From: Bacteroidales bacterium UBA3824
Lineage (GTDB): Bacteria > Bacteroidota > Bacteroidia > Bacteroidales > UBA3824
DNA length: 12,341 bases
Assembly (NCBI GenBank): GCA_002393195.1
Contig: DGIK01000119.1
Coordinates: 1 to 12,341 of the forward strand
Reading direction: 5' to 3'
The notes below the pieces were generated by a model. That model worked only from the letters and a program-made list of their open reading frames with translations, was not told the DNA's origin and made no database searches. Both the position numbers and the translations under genes were made by a program. Positions 1-7,896 of this stretch are shown piece by piece. The stretch's first letter is position 1. The number at the start of each line of letters is the position of its first letter.

Positions 1-34
1 ACGTGCCGCTATGGAATTGGTTCAAGATTGCCAT
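1..34 (-). CDS. Possible start of a leftward gene, cut by window edge
   Basis: An ATG at 34-32 on the minus strand opens a frame that reads MAILNQFHSGT and runs off the left edge. It lies about 70 bases downstream of the minus-strand promoter at 106-137, which is the main reason to prefer it over the short plus-strand frames here. There is no Shine-Dalgarno sequence, which is usual in Bacteroidota. Eleven residues are too few to name a family. The frame is also open upstream of this ATG as far as I followed it, so the true start is uncertain. Confidence 0.3.
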   Translation of the reverse strand, partial: MAILNQFHSGT

Positions 35-74
35 TTTGATTGACAAATTTTGATTACCGGCCAAAATAATTAGT

Positions 75-90
75 AATGGAAAACTCCATT
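75..90. repeat. Short inverted repeat in the divergent leader
   Basis: AATGGA at 75-80 and TCCATT at 85-90 form a perfect 6-base inverted repeat around a 4-base spacer. It falls just downstream of the predicted minus-strand transcription start, so it could be a small 5' leader hairpin or an operator. It is short enough to arise by chance. Confidence 0.3.
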
Positions 91-105
91 CCATTTTTGC
101 CGCTG

Positions 106-137
106 CAAAGGTATGTAATATTTTTAAAAATGTCAAC
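106..137 (-). promoter_or_regulatory. Bacteroidota-type promoter, leftward
   Basis: On the minus strand TACCTTTG (113-106) matches the -7 consensus TAnnTTTG exactly. GTTG (137-134) matches three of four bases of the -33 TTTG box, and the 20-base spacer is the expected length. An A13 run (T13 at 140-152 on the plus strand) lies immediately upstream, as an A-tract UP element might. It should drive a gene beyond the left edge. Confidence 0.6.
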
Positions 138-139
138 CG

Positions 140-152
140 TTTTTTTTTTTTT
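140..152. repeat. Thirteen-base T homopolymer
   Basis: An uninterrupted run of 13 T lies two bases beyond the -33 box of the leftward promoter. Runs of this length are prone to slippage, and this one would sit at the upstream-element position of that promoter. Confidence 0.7.
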
Positions 153-207
153 GAAAAGCGTACTTTACATTGATTTTACAAGTATCTGAATGTCAAAAAA
201 TTGAATA

Positions 208-220
208 CTAAAAATTTTAG
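208..220. repeat. AT-rich palindrome, possible operator
   Basis: CTAAAA-A-TTTTAG is a perfect 6+1+6 palindrome about 55 bases upstream of the candidate -7 box of the HHH gene. It could bind a dimeric regulator. In such AT-rich DNA it may also be chance. Confidence 0.22.
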
Positions 221-275
221 CAACATTTTTTTGTAAGTTTTTGTACGGCGTTACCGAAATGTCATTTTTATTGTT

Positions 276-283
276 TAGTTTTG
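276..283 (+). promoter_or_regulatory. Candidate -7 box for the HHH/barrel gene
   Basis: TAGTTTTG matches the TAnnTTTG consensus and lies 28 bases before the ATG at 312, giving a short leader. No clear TTTG is found at the -33 position (only GTTA near 250), so the call rests on one box and position. Confidence 0.35.
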
Positions 284-311
284 CGTCCGACTTACTTACA
301 TTAGCAACCAA

Positions 312-2333
312 ATGAAAAAAATTATGCGACAATCCTTTTTAATATTATCCTTCATATTACTGACAATCAACGTATTGGCGCAAAACGACGGCAGCATCAT
401 CGACGAGGTGCTTACCGACGCTGCCGAATCGGGCGACGAAGAATCCGAGGAAACCGCCGAGATGGATTGCGAATACATTGAAAGCATCACCGATTCTAAG
501 ATTGACATCAATACATTAAATATCAACGACTTGCAATCTATTCCAATCTTAAATGCAATACAGATTGGCGACATATTGGAGTATCGTCGGAAGTATGGCG
601 ACATTGTGAGCCTCGGCGAACTCAAAGCGATTGCGTCGTTGACACCTGAAAATATAATGCAGATAAGTCGTTATGTAACAGTGGATAACAGCACTACCAA
701 CCGCCGACAATATACTGTGCGCGAATCGCTGAGCAAGGGTCGGCATTATATTTCGACTTTCAATAAGATGGTCTTGGAGCGTCAGGCGGCTTACATTCCC
801 GACAGCAGCGGCAACACCAAATACGACGGCAACAGGTTGAAATGGTGTCTGAAATACCGTTACAAATTTCAAGACCGCGTGTCGTGGGGCATCACCGCCG
901 AAAAAGATGCAGGAGAGCGTATTGGATTCGGCGATTATAAATATGGTTTCGATTATTATTCTATATTCTTGAAAATCCGACAATTAGGCATTATTGACCA
1001 ACTAATCCTCGGCGACTACACCGTGAGATTTGGACAAGGATTGATGTTGGGCGGCGGATTTTCGATGGGCAAATCGATGAATGGCAGCAATTACAACAAC
1101 TGTTACCAAATCCGCGAATATGGCTCCGTAAACGAAAATCGTTATTATCGTGGAGCGGCGGCTACGGTGAAGGCGGGCAGGGTTTCGATGACGGCTTTTG
1201 GCAGCGCAAATCTCGTGGACGCATCGTGCGAAGGGGCTGAATTTCATTCTTTTAGGACAGACGGATACCACCGCACCACCCGCGAAATCGCCAACAAAGA
1301 CAATCTCCGCGAAACCATCGGCGGCATTATTACCGAATGTCGTTTGGGCAAATTTCAGATAGGCGCGGCGGCGTATTATTACGGATATGACAAGACTTTT
1401 GTGCCGCGTTTGCAACTCCGCTATGCCAATATGAGGAGCGAAAAGGAGGGCGTCGGCGCGTCGGTTTGTTATCGTTACGACAGCCGGAAGGCGAGTATGT
1501 ATGGCGAGACGGCTGTGGACAAATGCGGCAACATCTCAACAATCAACACCGCCGACCTGCGCCCCGCCGAGAATTTCAGACTGAGGGTTTTGCATCGTCA
1601 TTATTCTGAAAAGTATCAGGCTTTCAAGGCGTTGAGTTTTGGGCAGACCTCTCGCGCCAACAATGAGGACGGCGTCTATGCAGGCATCGCCGCCGAGCCG
1701 TGCAAATGGTTGAGCGTGGACGGTTGGACGGATATTTTCAAGTTGCCGTGGGCGGGCGCGTACAACAAATTGCCAGCATCGGGCAACGAGGCAATGTTGC
1801 AATGCAAATTTCGTATCAACCGCCGTTACAATCTTACCATCAGGCTCAAACATAAGGAACGACACAATTCGGATGTTGACGACGACATCACAAAAACGGG
1901 ATATTTGAAAGTGAGCGGGGTTTATAAGCCGTCCGATTTTTTGACGCTTACCACGACGGCGCAATGGAGCCGATGCATTACGGGCGAAGACGGCAAGGAA
2001 CACGGATATATGATTTATGAAGATATTAGGTGGAGCGCAAAGTCTGTACCGCTTACAATTTCGGCGCGATATGCCTTGTTTTCAGCACCTTACAGCGCGA
2101 GAATTTACGCCTACGAAAACGACGTGAGCGGTGCATTTTCATCGCCGGGATATTTTTATGAAGGGCAACGCGTTTATATTGTGGCGGGCTGCAAAATCGG
2201 CAAGCAAGCGACATTACAATTAAAAATTTCTCAATGGCAATATTTTGACAGACAATCAATTAGCAGCGGTGATTCAAAAATTGACGGCAATCACAAAACA
2301 GAATTGTGTATGTTTTTCAAATATAATTTCTAA
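312..2333 (+). CDS. Helix-hairpin-helix outer-membrane barrel-like protein
   Basis: This 673-residue protein starts with a Sec signal peptide (residues 1-23, cleavage likely after VLA, before QN). An acidic linker (about 29-58) follows, then a ComEA-like tandem helix-hairpin-helix segment at about 62-122 (DINTLNINDL, then IGDILEYRRKYGDI). The remaining 550 residues are rich in alternating aromatic and polar residues and contain LGDYTVRFGQGLMLGGG near 233-249. The chain ends in FFKYNF, like an outer-membrane beta-barrel. HHH motifs of this type bind DNA in ComEA, but here the domain would sit in the periplasm, and the substrate is unknown. Proteins with this layout are recurrent in Bacteroidota without a settled function. 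The ATG at 312 is favoured because it gives the full signal peptide; an ATG at 324 is possible. The stop codon overlaps a candidate promoter for the next gene. Confidence 0.85.
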   Translation: MKKIMRQSFLILSFILLTINVLAQNDGSIIDEVLTDAAESGDEESEETAEMDCEYIESITDSKIDINTLNINDLQSIPILNAIQIGDILEYRRKYGDIVSLGELKAIASLTPENIMQISRYVTVDNSTTNRRQYTVRESLSKGRHYISTFNKMVLERQAAYIPDSSGNTKYDGNRLKWCLKYRYKFQDRVSWGITAEKDAGERIGFGDYKYGFDYYSIFLKIRQLGIIDQLILGDYTVRFGQGLMLGGGFSMGKSMNGSNYNNCYQIREYGSVNENRYYRGAAATVKAGRVSMTAFGSANLVDASCEGAEFHSFRTDGYHRTTREIANKDNLRETIGGIITECRLGKFQIGAAAYYYGYDKTFVPRLQLRYANMRSEKEGVGASVCYRYDSRKASMYGETAVDKCGNISTINTADLRPAENFRLRVLHRHYSEKYQAFKALSFGQTSRANNEDGVYAGIAAEPCKWLSVDGWTDIFKLPWAGAYNKLPASGNEAMLQCKFRINRRYNLTIRLKHKERHNSDVDDDITKTGYLKVSGVYKPSDFLTLTTTAQWSRCITGEDGKEHGYMIYEDIRWSAKSVPLTISARYALFSAPYSARIYAYENDVSGAFSSPGYFYEGQRVYIVAGCKIGKQATLQLKISQWQYFDRQSISSGDSKIDGNHKTELCMFFKYNF

Positions 2334-2338
2334 CTTTG
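2331..2338 (+). promoter_or_regulatory. Candidate -7 box for the serine hydrolase gene
   Basis: TAACTTTG matches TAnnTTTG and overlaps the TAA stop of the HHH gene, 31 bases before the next ATG. The expected -33 TTTG is not present at the right spacing. The hydrolase may have its own promoter as well as read-through. Confidence 0.4.
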
Positions 2339-2369
2339 TTGTTTATTAAAATCAATCAACAAAAACGAA

Positions 2370-3599
2370 ATGAAAATGAAAAAAATCATATTTGCGGCGT
2401 TGGTATTATTTGCCGCGCTATCGTTTGCGGGCTGCAAGGCGCAGGAAACTTGCACGCACCTTATATATGGTCGCAAGTCGTTGCAACCCAAATATGTGCG
2501 CATCATCGACAGCCTTGTCAACGACGCAATCTCGCGCCGTGCAATGCCGGGATGCCGCATAATTGCTGTAAAAAACCAATACGTAATCTTCAATAAATCA
2601 TACGGTTATCTCAATTATGACAGCATCCAACCCGTCAACGATTCCACGATGTACGACGTGGCGTCGGTAACGAAAATGGCGGCATCGGCGTTATTGTTGA
2701 TGAAACTTTACGAAGACCGCAAGATAGACCTCGATGCCAAACTCTGCGAATATTTCCCCGGTTTTGAGGACAACGGCGCAACTCTACGCGACGCTCTCGC
2801 GCATCAGGCGGGTCTGAAAATTGGCATCGACATCAAAAAACTCGAACCCGAACTCTACAAATCTTGCGTCAGCGACAGAAATTACAACGCAAGCATTGCA
2901 CGGCGCAAGATTTGTCAAGATGTAAAAAATCAACCGATGAAAAAGCCCGGCGAATATTTGTATTCTGACCTCGGATTTTTTTTCTACCCCGAATTAGCGA
3001 GCAGGTTTTATGGTCTTGGCTTTACAAATTTTTTGAACGAATGGTTTTATTATCCGTTGGGAATCAAGATGATGTACAATCCATTGGACAAATATCCGCC
3101 CGACAATATCGCGCCGACGGAAGTGGATACCGTATGGCGCCGACGCACCGTGAGAGGCACTGTGCACGACGAAATCGCGGCTATGATGGGCGGCGTATCG
3201 GGACACGCGGGACTTTTTGCAACCGCCAACGACCTCGCAATCCTGATGCAAATGTTTCTCAGCAGCGGCGAATATGGCGGCATACATTTCCTGAAACCCG
3301 AAACCATAAGGCTTTTCACTTCGCAACAATTTGAAAATAACAGGCGCGGTTTGGTGTTTGACAAGCCGGTAATCGACACCACGCTCAACGGCACACCGAG
3401 CAAGCGGGCGAGCCGCGCAAGTTTTGGACACACGGGCTTCACGGGACCTTTCGTTTGGGCTGACCCGCAAAACAAACTCATCCTCGTTTTCCTGACCAAC
3501 AGCGTCTATCCCAACCGCTCGATGCTGATTGCAAAACTCGACCTCCGCACCAAAATCCACGACGTTTTTTACGCCGAAGATTTGACGGGAAAAAATTAG
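2370..3599 (+). CDS. Lipoprotein serine hydrolase, beta-lactamase/PBP fold
   Basis: This 409-residue protein is a class C beta-lactamase-like (Pfam Beta-lactamase) serine hydrolase. The N-terminus is a lipoprotein signal (LSFAGC, Cys22), so it is probably anchored in an envelope membrane facing the periplasm. The catalytic set is visible: SVTK at 99-102 (nucleophile Ser99, Lys102), YSD at 198-200 and HTG at 354-356 in place of KTG. The stretches HDEIAAMMGGVSGHAGLF and FGHTGFTG resemble the C-terminal hydrolase half of Bacteroidota GH3/beta-lactamase fusion proteins, but no GH3 domain is present here. Likely substrates are peptidoglycan peptides or other esters or amides; true beta-lactam resistance is not implied. 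A second ATG at 2376 (MKKII) could also be the start. It lies 36 bases after the HHH gene, on the same strand. Confidence 0.88.
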   Translation: MKMKKIIFAALVLFAALSFAGCKAQETCTHLIYGRKSLQPKYVRIIDSLVNDAISRRAMPGCRIIAVKNQYVIFNKSYGYLNYDSIQPVNDSTMYDVASVTKMAASALLLMKLYEDRKIDLDAKLCEYFPGFEDNGATLRDALAHQAGLKIGIDIKKLEPELYKSCVSDRNYNASIARRKICQDVKNQPMKKPGEYLYSDLGFFFYPELASRFYGLGFTNFLNEWFYYPLGIKMMYNPLDKYPPDNIAPTEVDTVWRRRTVRGTVHDEIAAMMGGVSGHAGLFATANDLAILMQMFLSSGEYGGIHFLKPETIRLFTSQQFENNRRGLVFDKPVIDTTLNGTPSKRASRASFGHTGFTGPFVWADPQNKLILVFLTNSVYPNRSMLIAKLDLRTKIHDVFYAEDLTGKN

Positions 3600-3619
3600 A
3601 ACAATTGAAAAATAATTCA

Positions 3620-3627
3620 TAACTTTA
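3620..3627 (+). promoter_or_regulatory. Weak -7-like box before the methyltransferase gene
   Basis: TAACTTTA differs from TAnnTTTG at the last base and lies 30 bases before the ATG at 3650, in a context (TAACTTTACGGCGCAAA) that resembles Bacteroidota promoters. No -33 box at proper spacing was found, so the gene may instead be read from upstream. Confidence 0.28.
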
Positions 3628-3649
3628 CGGCGCAAAAAATCATTGAGCA

Positions 3650-6079
3650 ATGTTGGAAGAAGAACTCAAAAATAGGATTTGGCAGCGTTATTTCAAGAAA
3701 TACGACTGCGCGGGCATCATCAAGCGGATAGATTTTACGGTGAAATCTGTTCGCAGCGACGACGCGCACCCCGACGAGTACCTCTTGTGGGCGGAGGCCA
3801 AGCAGCAGCCGACCGACGTTTACCGAATGTTGGCTCAACTCATTGTAACCATCAAGCAGGACGCCTACAACATTCTCCCGCCCAAATTCATCGGCTGTTT
3901 CGACAACGAGAAAATCGCCTTCGTGGAATACAACGAGGTATTGCCGATATACGCCCTCAATGATTTCAATTGGACGCAGACGCCATCGCAGGTAGATGAC
4001 AAGAGTGTGGCGTCACTGCAAAAAGTAATCAGGAAAGAAAAAATTTTCACATATTTTTACGGCAAGGACGACGACGTAATCCACAATTTTGTCGAACAAA
4101 ATTTTGTGGAGGGCGGTTCGCTGCTGTCAACTTTGATAGACAAAAACAATTTTATCTTCGTCTATCAAAAATGGCGAGAAATGGTGATGCCGTCGATAAA
4201 TGCCGATTGGGACAAACTGAAAGCCAATTATGGTGTTTATGACCGAGATTTTTTCTTGGCGGAACTCAATATCGACGACAACAACACCACCGACCTCAAC
4301 GACGACGAGGTGGCATATCCCGATTTTTACATCACTTTCAACGCCAATTCGCCGACACCTTATATGATGAAGCGAACCGACGCATTGGGGTTGGATGTTT
4401 TGATACCGTTCAAATTTAAGCGCGGCGGCATCGAAAAATACGCCGAATTTTGGAAACGTTACAAGCGTCCTCCACAAAATATTTATTGGGAATACATAGT
4501 TTCGCGGTTGGATTTGCTTGTGCCGCAGGATGTTAGGGAACGGAAAGGCGCGTTTTTTACCCCGCAGATTTGGGTGGAAAAATCGCAAAGATATATCGCC
4601 GACGTGCTTGGCGACGATTGGCAGGAGAATTATTATGTATGGGATTGCTGTGCCGGCACGGGCAACCTTTTGAACGGCCTCAGCGACAAGTACAAGATTT
4701 TTGCATCCACGCTCGACCAACAGGACGTGGACGTGATGAAAGACCGCATCAAAAACGGCGCGAACCTTTTGGAAAGCCACGTTTTTCAGTTTGATTTTTT
4801 GAACGACGACTTTTCTAAATGTCCCGAAAGTCTGCGCAAAATCATCAACGACCCCGAAAAGCGCAAAAAACTTGTCATCTACATCAACCCGCCATACAAA
4901 GAGGCGGCAAGCCGAAGCACCGTTGCAAAGACCGGTCAAAACGCCACCGACGTTGCGGTTTTGCACAAGACTTACAGCAAATATTTCAATCAGATGGGCA
5001 TTGCCGGACGCGAATTGTTCGCACAATTTTTCATAAGGATTTACAATGAAATCCCTGATTGTATCCTTGCGCAATTTTCCAAGTTGAAAGTTTTGCAAGC
5101 ACCTAATTTTGAGCAGTTTAGAAATTCGTTCCAAGCCAAATTGGAAAGATTGTTTCTTGTGCCTGCCAATTCGTTTGACAATGTTTCGGGCAAATTTCCG
5201 ATAGGATTTTTTGTTTGGAATTGCGACAAAAAAGAAAAATTTAAATCGATTAATGCTGATGTTTATGACAGCAAAGGCAATTTTGTCAGGACTAAGCATA
5301 TTAAAATACAAAAGGATTTCAAGTCCATCAACGATTGGATAATCACCACGCGCAACCGTAATGATGAAGAAAATATTGGTTTTATGTATGCCAATGGTGC
5401 TGATTTTCAGCATCAAAATTATAATGTAATCATCAACGACAAATCCGAATTGCCCCACCCTCGCGGCACTTGGGTTACAGACAAAAATATCATTGAGATT
5501 GGCATATACTTGGCTGTGCGTCAGTGCATTATGGCAGATTGGCTTAATGACAGAGAATTGTATATGTATCCGAATGATGGTTGGCAAAAGGATTTATTAT
5601 TTCAGACCAACTGCCTGATTTATACAATTTTCCATCATCAAAATCGCATTTCGTCCTATAACGGCACCAATCATTGGATTCCGTTCACTGAAAGCGAGGT
5701 GGATGCGCGTGAAATGTTCGACAGTCATTTTATGTCGGATTTTTTGAGGGGCAAAATCAAACCTTCCACAAACAACGGGACATTGTTTGAGTCTGGTAAT
5801 AACGAAAAACACGAATTGGTGTTTTCTCCCGAATCCACAGCCGTCCTCAATGCTGGGCGCGAACTTTGGCGGTATTATCACACGATGGAGGCGGCAAGGG
5901 CTAATGCAAGCCTTTATGACATCAAGGATTTTTTCCAAGGGCGCGACAAGAGCGGCAAAATGAACGCCTCATCCGACGACAAACATTACACCATTCTTAT
6001 GGACAACCTGAAATCAGCCCTTTGGGAATTGGGCGAATGTATCAAGCCAAAGGTTTATGAATACGGATTTTTGGAGTAG
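3650..6079 (+). CDS. Putative type IIG restriction-modification protein (N6-adenine methyltransferase)
   Basis: This 809-residue protein has a gamma-type N6-adenine methyltransferase core. The SAM-binding motif I is VWDCCAGTGNLL (330-341) and the catalytic motif IV is INPPY (412-416). It is preceded by RKGAFFTP (298-305), typical of Eco57I/HsdM-like enzymes. Near the N-terminus HPDEYLLWAEAK (40-51) followed by AQL (62-64) fits a PD-(D/E)XK nuclease pattern (Asp42, Glu49, Lys51, then a helix with Gln63), suggesting cutting and methylation in one chain. Residues about 520-700 probably include the target-recognition domain. The length is on the short side for type IIG enzymes. No separate nuclease, specificity or defence gene is adjacent. 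The recognition region is AT-richer (about 36% GC at 5221-5640) than the core (about 48% at 4621-4920). A solitary methyltransferase with an inactive N-terminus is the main alternative. It ends 38 bases from the convergent MBOAT gene, with no clear terminator hairpin between them. Confidence 0.8.
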   Translation: MLEEELKNRIWQRYFKKYDCAGIIKRIDFTVKSVRSDDAHPDEYLLWAEAKQQPTDVYRMLAQLIVTIKQDAYNILPPKFIGCFDNEKIAFVEYNEVLPIYALNDFNWTQTPSQVDDKSVASLQKVIRKEKIFTYFYGKDDDVIHNFVEQNFVEGGSLLSTLIDKNNFIFVYQKWREMVMPSINADWDKLKANYGVYDRDFFLAELNIDDNNTTDLNDDEVAYPDFYITFNANSPTPYMMKRTDALGLDVLIPFKFKRGGIEKYAEFWKRYKRPPQNIYWEYIVSRLDLLVPQDVRERKGAFFTPQIWVEKSQRYIADVLGDDWQENYYVWDCCAGTGNLLNGLSDKYKIFASTLDQQDVDVMKDRIKNGANLLESHVFQFDFLNDDFSKCPESLRKIINDPEKRKKLVIYINPPYKEAASRSTVAKTGQNATDVAVLHKTYSKYFNQMGIAGRELFAQFFIRIYNEIPDCILAQFSKLKVLQAPNFEQFRNSFQAKLERLFLVPANSFDNVSGKFPIGFFVWNCDKKEKFKSINADVYDSKGNFVRTKHIKIQKDFKSINDWIITTRNRNDEENIGFMYANGADFQHQNYNVIINDKSELPHPRGTWVTDKNIIEIGIYLAVRQCIMADWLNDRELYMYPNDGWQKDLLFQTNCLIYTIFHHQNRISSYNGTNHWIPFTESEVDAREMFDSHFMSDFLRGKIKPSTNNGTLFESGNNEKHELVFSPESTAVLNAGRELWRYYHTMEAARANASLYDIKDFFQGRDKSGKMNASSDDKHYTILMDNLKSALWELGECIKPKVYEYGFLE

Positions 6080-6117
6080 AGGATTTTTGGACAGGTCGTC
6101 GCTCGTTCAACGTTTCC

Positions 6118-7896
6118 TTAGAATTGGAAATAAATGAACGGCTGCACTTCTTCGCCCTGCAACTGCACCACCAACTGCATCACTACCACCAAAATCAAAA
6201 TCTTGATTACGATGTTGCTCTTGACGAACATATCCTCGATGCGCGAAGCCCAATTTTCCGGGACGGCGTGGCAGAGGTAGCCAAACGCCACCAAAATCAC
6301 CCACAGCATCCTTGCATCCCAAAAATGCACGGCAAAGGTGATGTCAAAATTGGTGAAAATCTGTTGCAACATTATCAGCGGCACTTGGAAAGCGTCGAGA
6401 TTTTCTGTGCCTCCTTCGGTCTCTACGGTGATGTCGTTTGCGCGGAAAAACATCCACAGTACAATTACAACAACAAACGTACACAGCCACGTCAAAAACC
6501 TTGTAAAACGGTTGTCGGGCATCAGTTGTTTGCGGATTTTGTCGATGCCGAGAGCAACGCCGTGTGCGCCGCCCCAAAGCACAAATTTCCACGCCGCACC
6601 GTGCCAAAGTCCGCCGATGAGCATAGTCAGGAGCAGATTTACATCCGTGCGTATCATCTTGACTGTCTGCGGGAAAGCAATAGTTACCACCCAAGCGATG
6701 ATGCACACACTTATTATAATAGGTGCAATCAAAAATCCCTTCATAAACAACACCACGGCAATCACTGTCGCACCAACAAGTGTAGCAGCAATAATTATAT
6801 GATTGTCAGTCTTATAGGCTATCAATCCCAATACACCGACGCAAGCCAATGCAATCACCCAAACGTTGACACCGCAAGTCAAGGCGGCGGCAAGCACCAC
6901 GAGCACCGGCACAGAAATCACCGAAAATTTTGAAACTTCCCTATTGCCGCCAAGCGGAATGTAGAGATACTCCATAAGCCACGACGACAACGAGATATGC
7001 CAACGTTTCCAAAACTCGCTGATTGTCAAACTCTTGTATGGCGACTTGAAGTTGATGCCCAAATCATAACCCATAATGCGCCCGATGCCAATTGCCATAT
7101 CGGAATAGCCCGCAAAATCGCAGAATATCTGCAAAGCATAACCCAACACCGCCATCAAATTTTCAAAACCGCTGTAAGTTTGCGGCGCGGCAAAAATGAG
7201 GTCGTTGTATTGCGCTATGTAGTTGGCTATCACGGCTTTCTTGAATAGTCCCGTAATTATCAACCACAATCCCGAATATGCTTTTTCGCGGCTGAGTGTG
7301 GGCGTATTGTCCAATTGCGGCAAAAACAAATTTGCCTTGACGATAGGGCCCGCCACCAATTGCGGGAAGAATGTAAGGTAAAAAGCAAAATCTATCAAAC
7401 TCTTTGCCGGTGGTACGCGCCGCCAATATATGTCGATGATATAACTAACACTTTGGAATGTGTAAAAAGAAATTCCCACGGGCAGAAATATCTCCATAAA
7501 TCCGAAATTGCTGCCGATGAGTTGGTCGATATTGAAAATGATAAAATTGGTATATTTGAAGTACGCCAATAGCAACATACTTGGCACCACGCCCGCTACG
7601 ACCCACCATTTGCGTTTGCGAGTGTCTTCGGTGGCGGCAAGGCGGTTGCCAATGATATAATCGAGAATCGTAGTAGCCACCAAAATCACAACATAATTGC
7701 CGCTGCTCTTGTAATAGAAAAACAGGCTGAACAACGTTATGTAAATGGACACCAATTGCTTGCGCTTGTAAATGAGGTTATACACCGTCATAAACACCAA
7801 AAACAACAACAAAAACTGCCCACTATTGAACAACAGCGGCGCATCAGGGTCGTAAACAAATATCCGCGCAAGATTGTTAAAAAATTCCACTTTCAA
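6118..7896 (-). CDS. AlgI-type MBOAT O-acyltransferase with extra membrane segments
   Basis: This polytopic membrane protein (about 592 residues) belongs to the MBOAT/AlgI-DltB family, which moves acyl (often acetyl) groups across the inner membrane onto envelope polymers. Family signatures are FLPVGISFYTFQSVSYIID (137-155), FFPQLVAGPI (176-185), FWKRWHISLSSWL (295-307), YIPLGGNR (312-319), GGLWHGAAWKF (428-438, catalytic His432) and GGAHG (442-446), ending in PFIYFQF. Between GGNR and the WHG segment lie about 99 residues (320-418), mostly hydrophobic and enough for about four helices, where relatives have about ten; this explains the length over the usual 470-500. There is no upstream ATG: the frame begins with TTG at 7896 or GTG at 7890, and GTG (MEFFNNL) may be the real start. 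The usual SGNH-type partner (AlgJ/AlgX-like) is not in the window, so the acceptor is unknown. It is last in the minus-strand gene train. Confidence 0.9.
   Translation of the reverse strand: MKVEFFNNLARIFVYDPDAPLLFNSGQFLLLFLVFMTVYNLIYKRKQLVSIYITLFSLFFYYKSSGNYVVILVATTILDYIIGNRLAATEDTRKRKWWVVAGVVPSMLLLAYFKYTNFIIFNIDQLIGSNFGFMEIFLPVGISFYTFQSVSYIIDIYWRRVPPAKSLIDFAFYLTFFPQLVAGPIVKANLFLPQLDNTPTLSREKAYSGLWLIITGLFKKAVIANYIAQYNDLIFAAPQTYSGFENLMAVLGYALQIFCDFAGYSDMAIGIGRIMGYDLGINFKSPYKSLTISEFWKRWHISLSSWLMEYLYIPLGGNREVSKFSVISVPVLVVLAAALTCGVNVWVIALACVGVLGLIAYKTDNHIIIAATLVGATVIAVVLFMKGFLIAPIIISVCIIAWVVTIAFPQTVKMIRTDVNLLLTMLIGGLWHGAAWKFVLWGGAHGVALGIDKIRKQLMPDNRFTRFLTWLCTFVVVIVLWMFFRANDITVETEGGTENLDAFQVPLIMLQQIFTNFDITFAVHFWDARMLWVILVAFGYLCHAVPENWASRIEDMFVKSNIVIKILILVVVMQLVVQLQGEEVQPFIYFQF

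Larger units (their letters stand above)
35..311. other. AT-rich divergent intergenic region
   Basis: No convincing complete gene is seen between the possible leftward gene and the HHH gene. The region is strongly AT-rich and holds a minus-strand promoter, a T13 run, two short inverted repeats and a plus-strand -7 box, each listed separately. It appears to be a shared control region for divergent transcripts. Confidence 0.6.

Noticed and set aside
2370..3599. Serine hydrolase as a beta-lactam resistance gene
   Set aside because: The SxxK/YxD/HTG set is shared by many esterases and peptidases; the closest resemblance is to GH3-fused hydrolases, and nothing supports resistance.
4127..5587. 486-codon open frame antisense to the methyltransferase gene
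   Set aside because: It lies fully opposite a gene with clear family motifs, shows no recognisable domain, and is explained by codon use of the sense strand.
3650..6079. Multi-gene defence island around the methyltransferase
   Set aside because: The neighbours are an envelope hydrolase and an MBOAT acyltransferase; no further nuclease, helicase, toxin or mobile-element gene is seen.
6080..6117. Possible bidirectional terminator in the convergent gap
   Set aside because: Only a tiny CGTTCAACG palindrome was found, with no stable stem and no following T run.
6124..6933. 269-codon plus-strand frame opposite the MBOAT gene
   Set aside because: It is rich in His, Gln and Asn, as expected from reading a membrane-protein gene backwards; MBOAT motifs on the minus strand are unambiguous.
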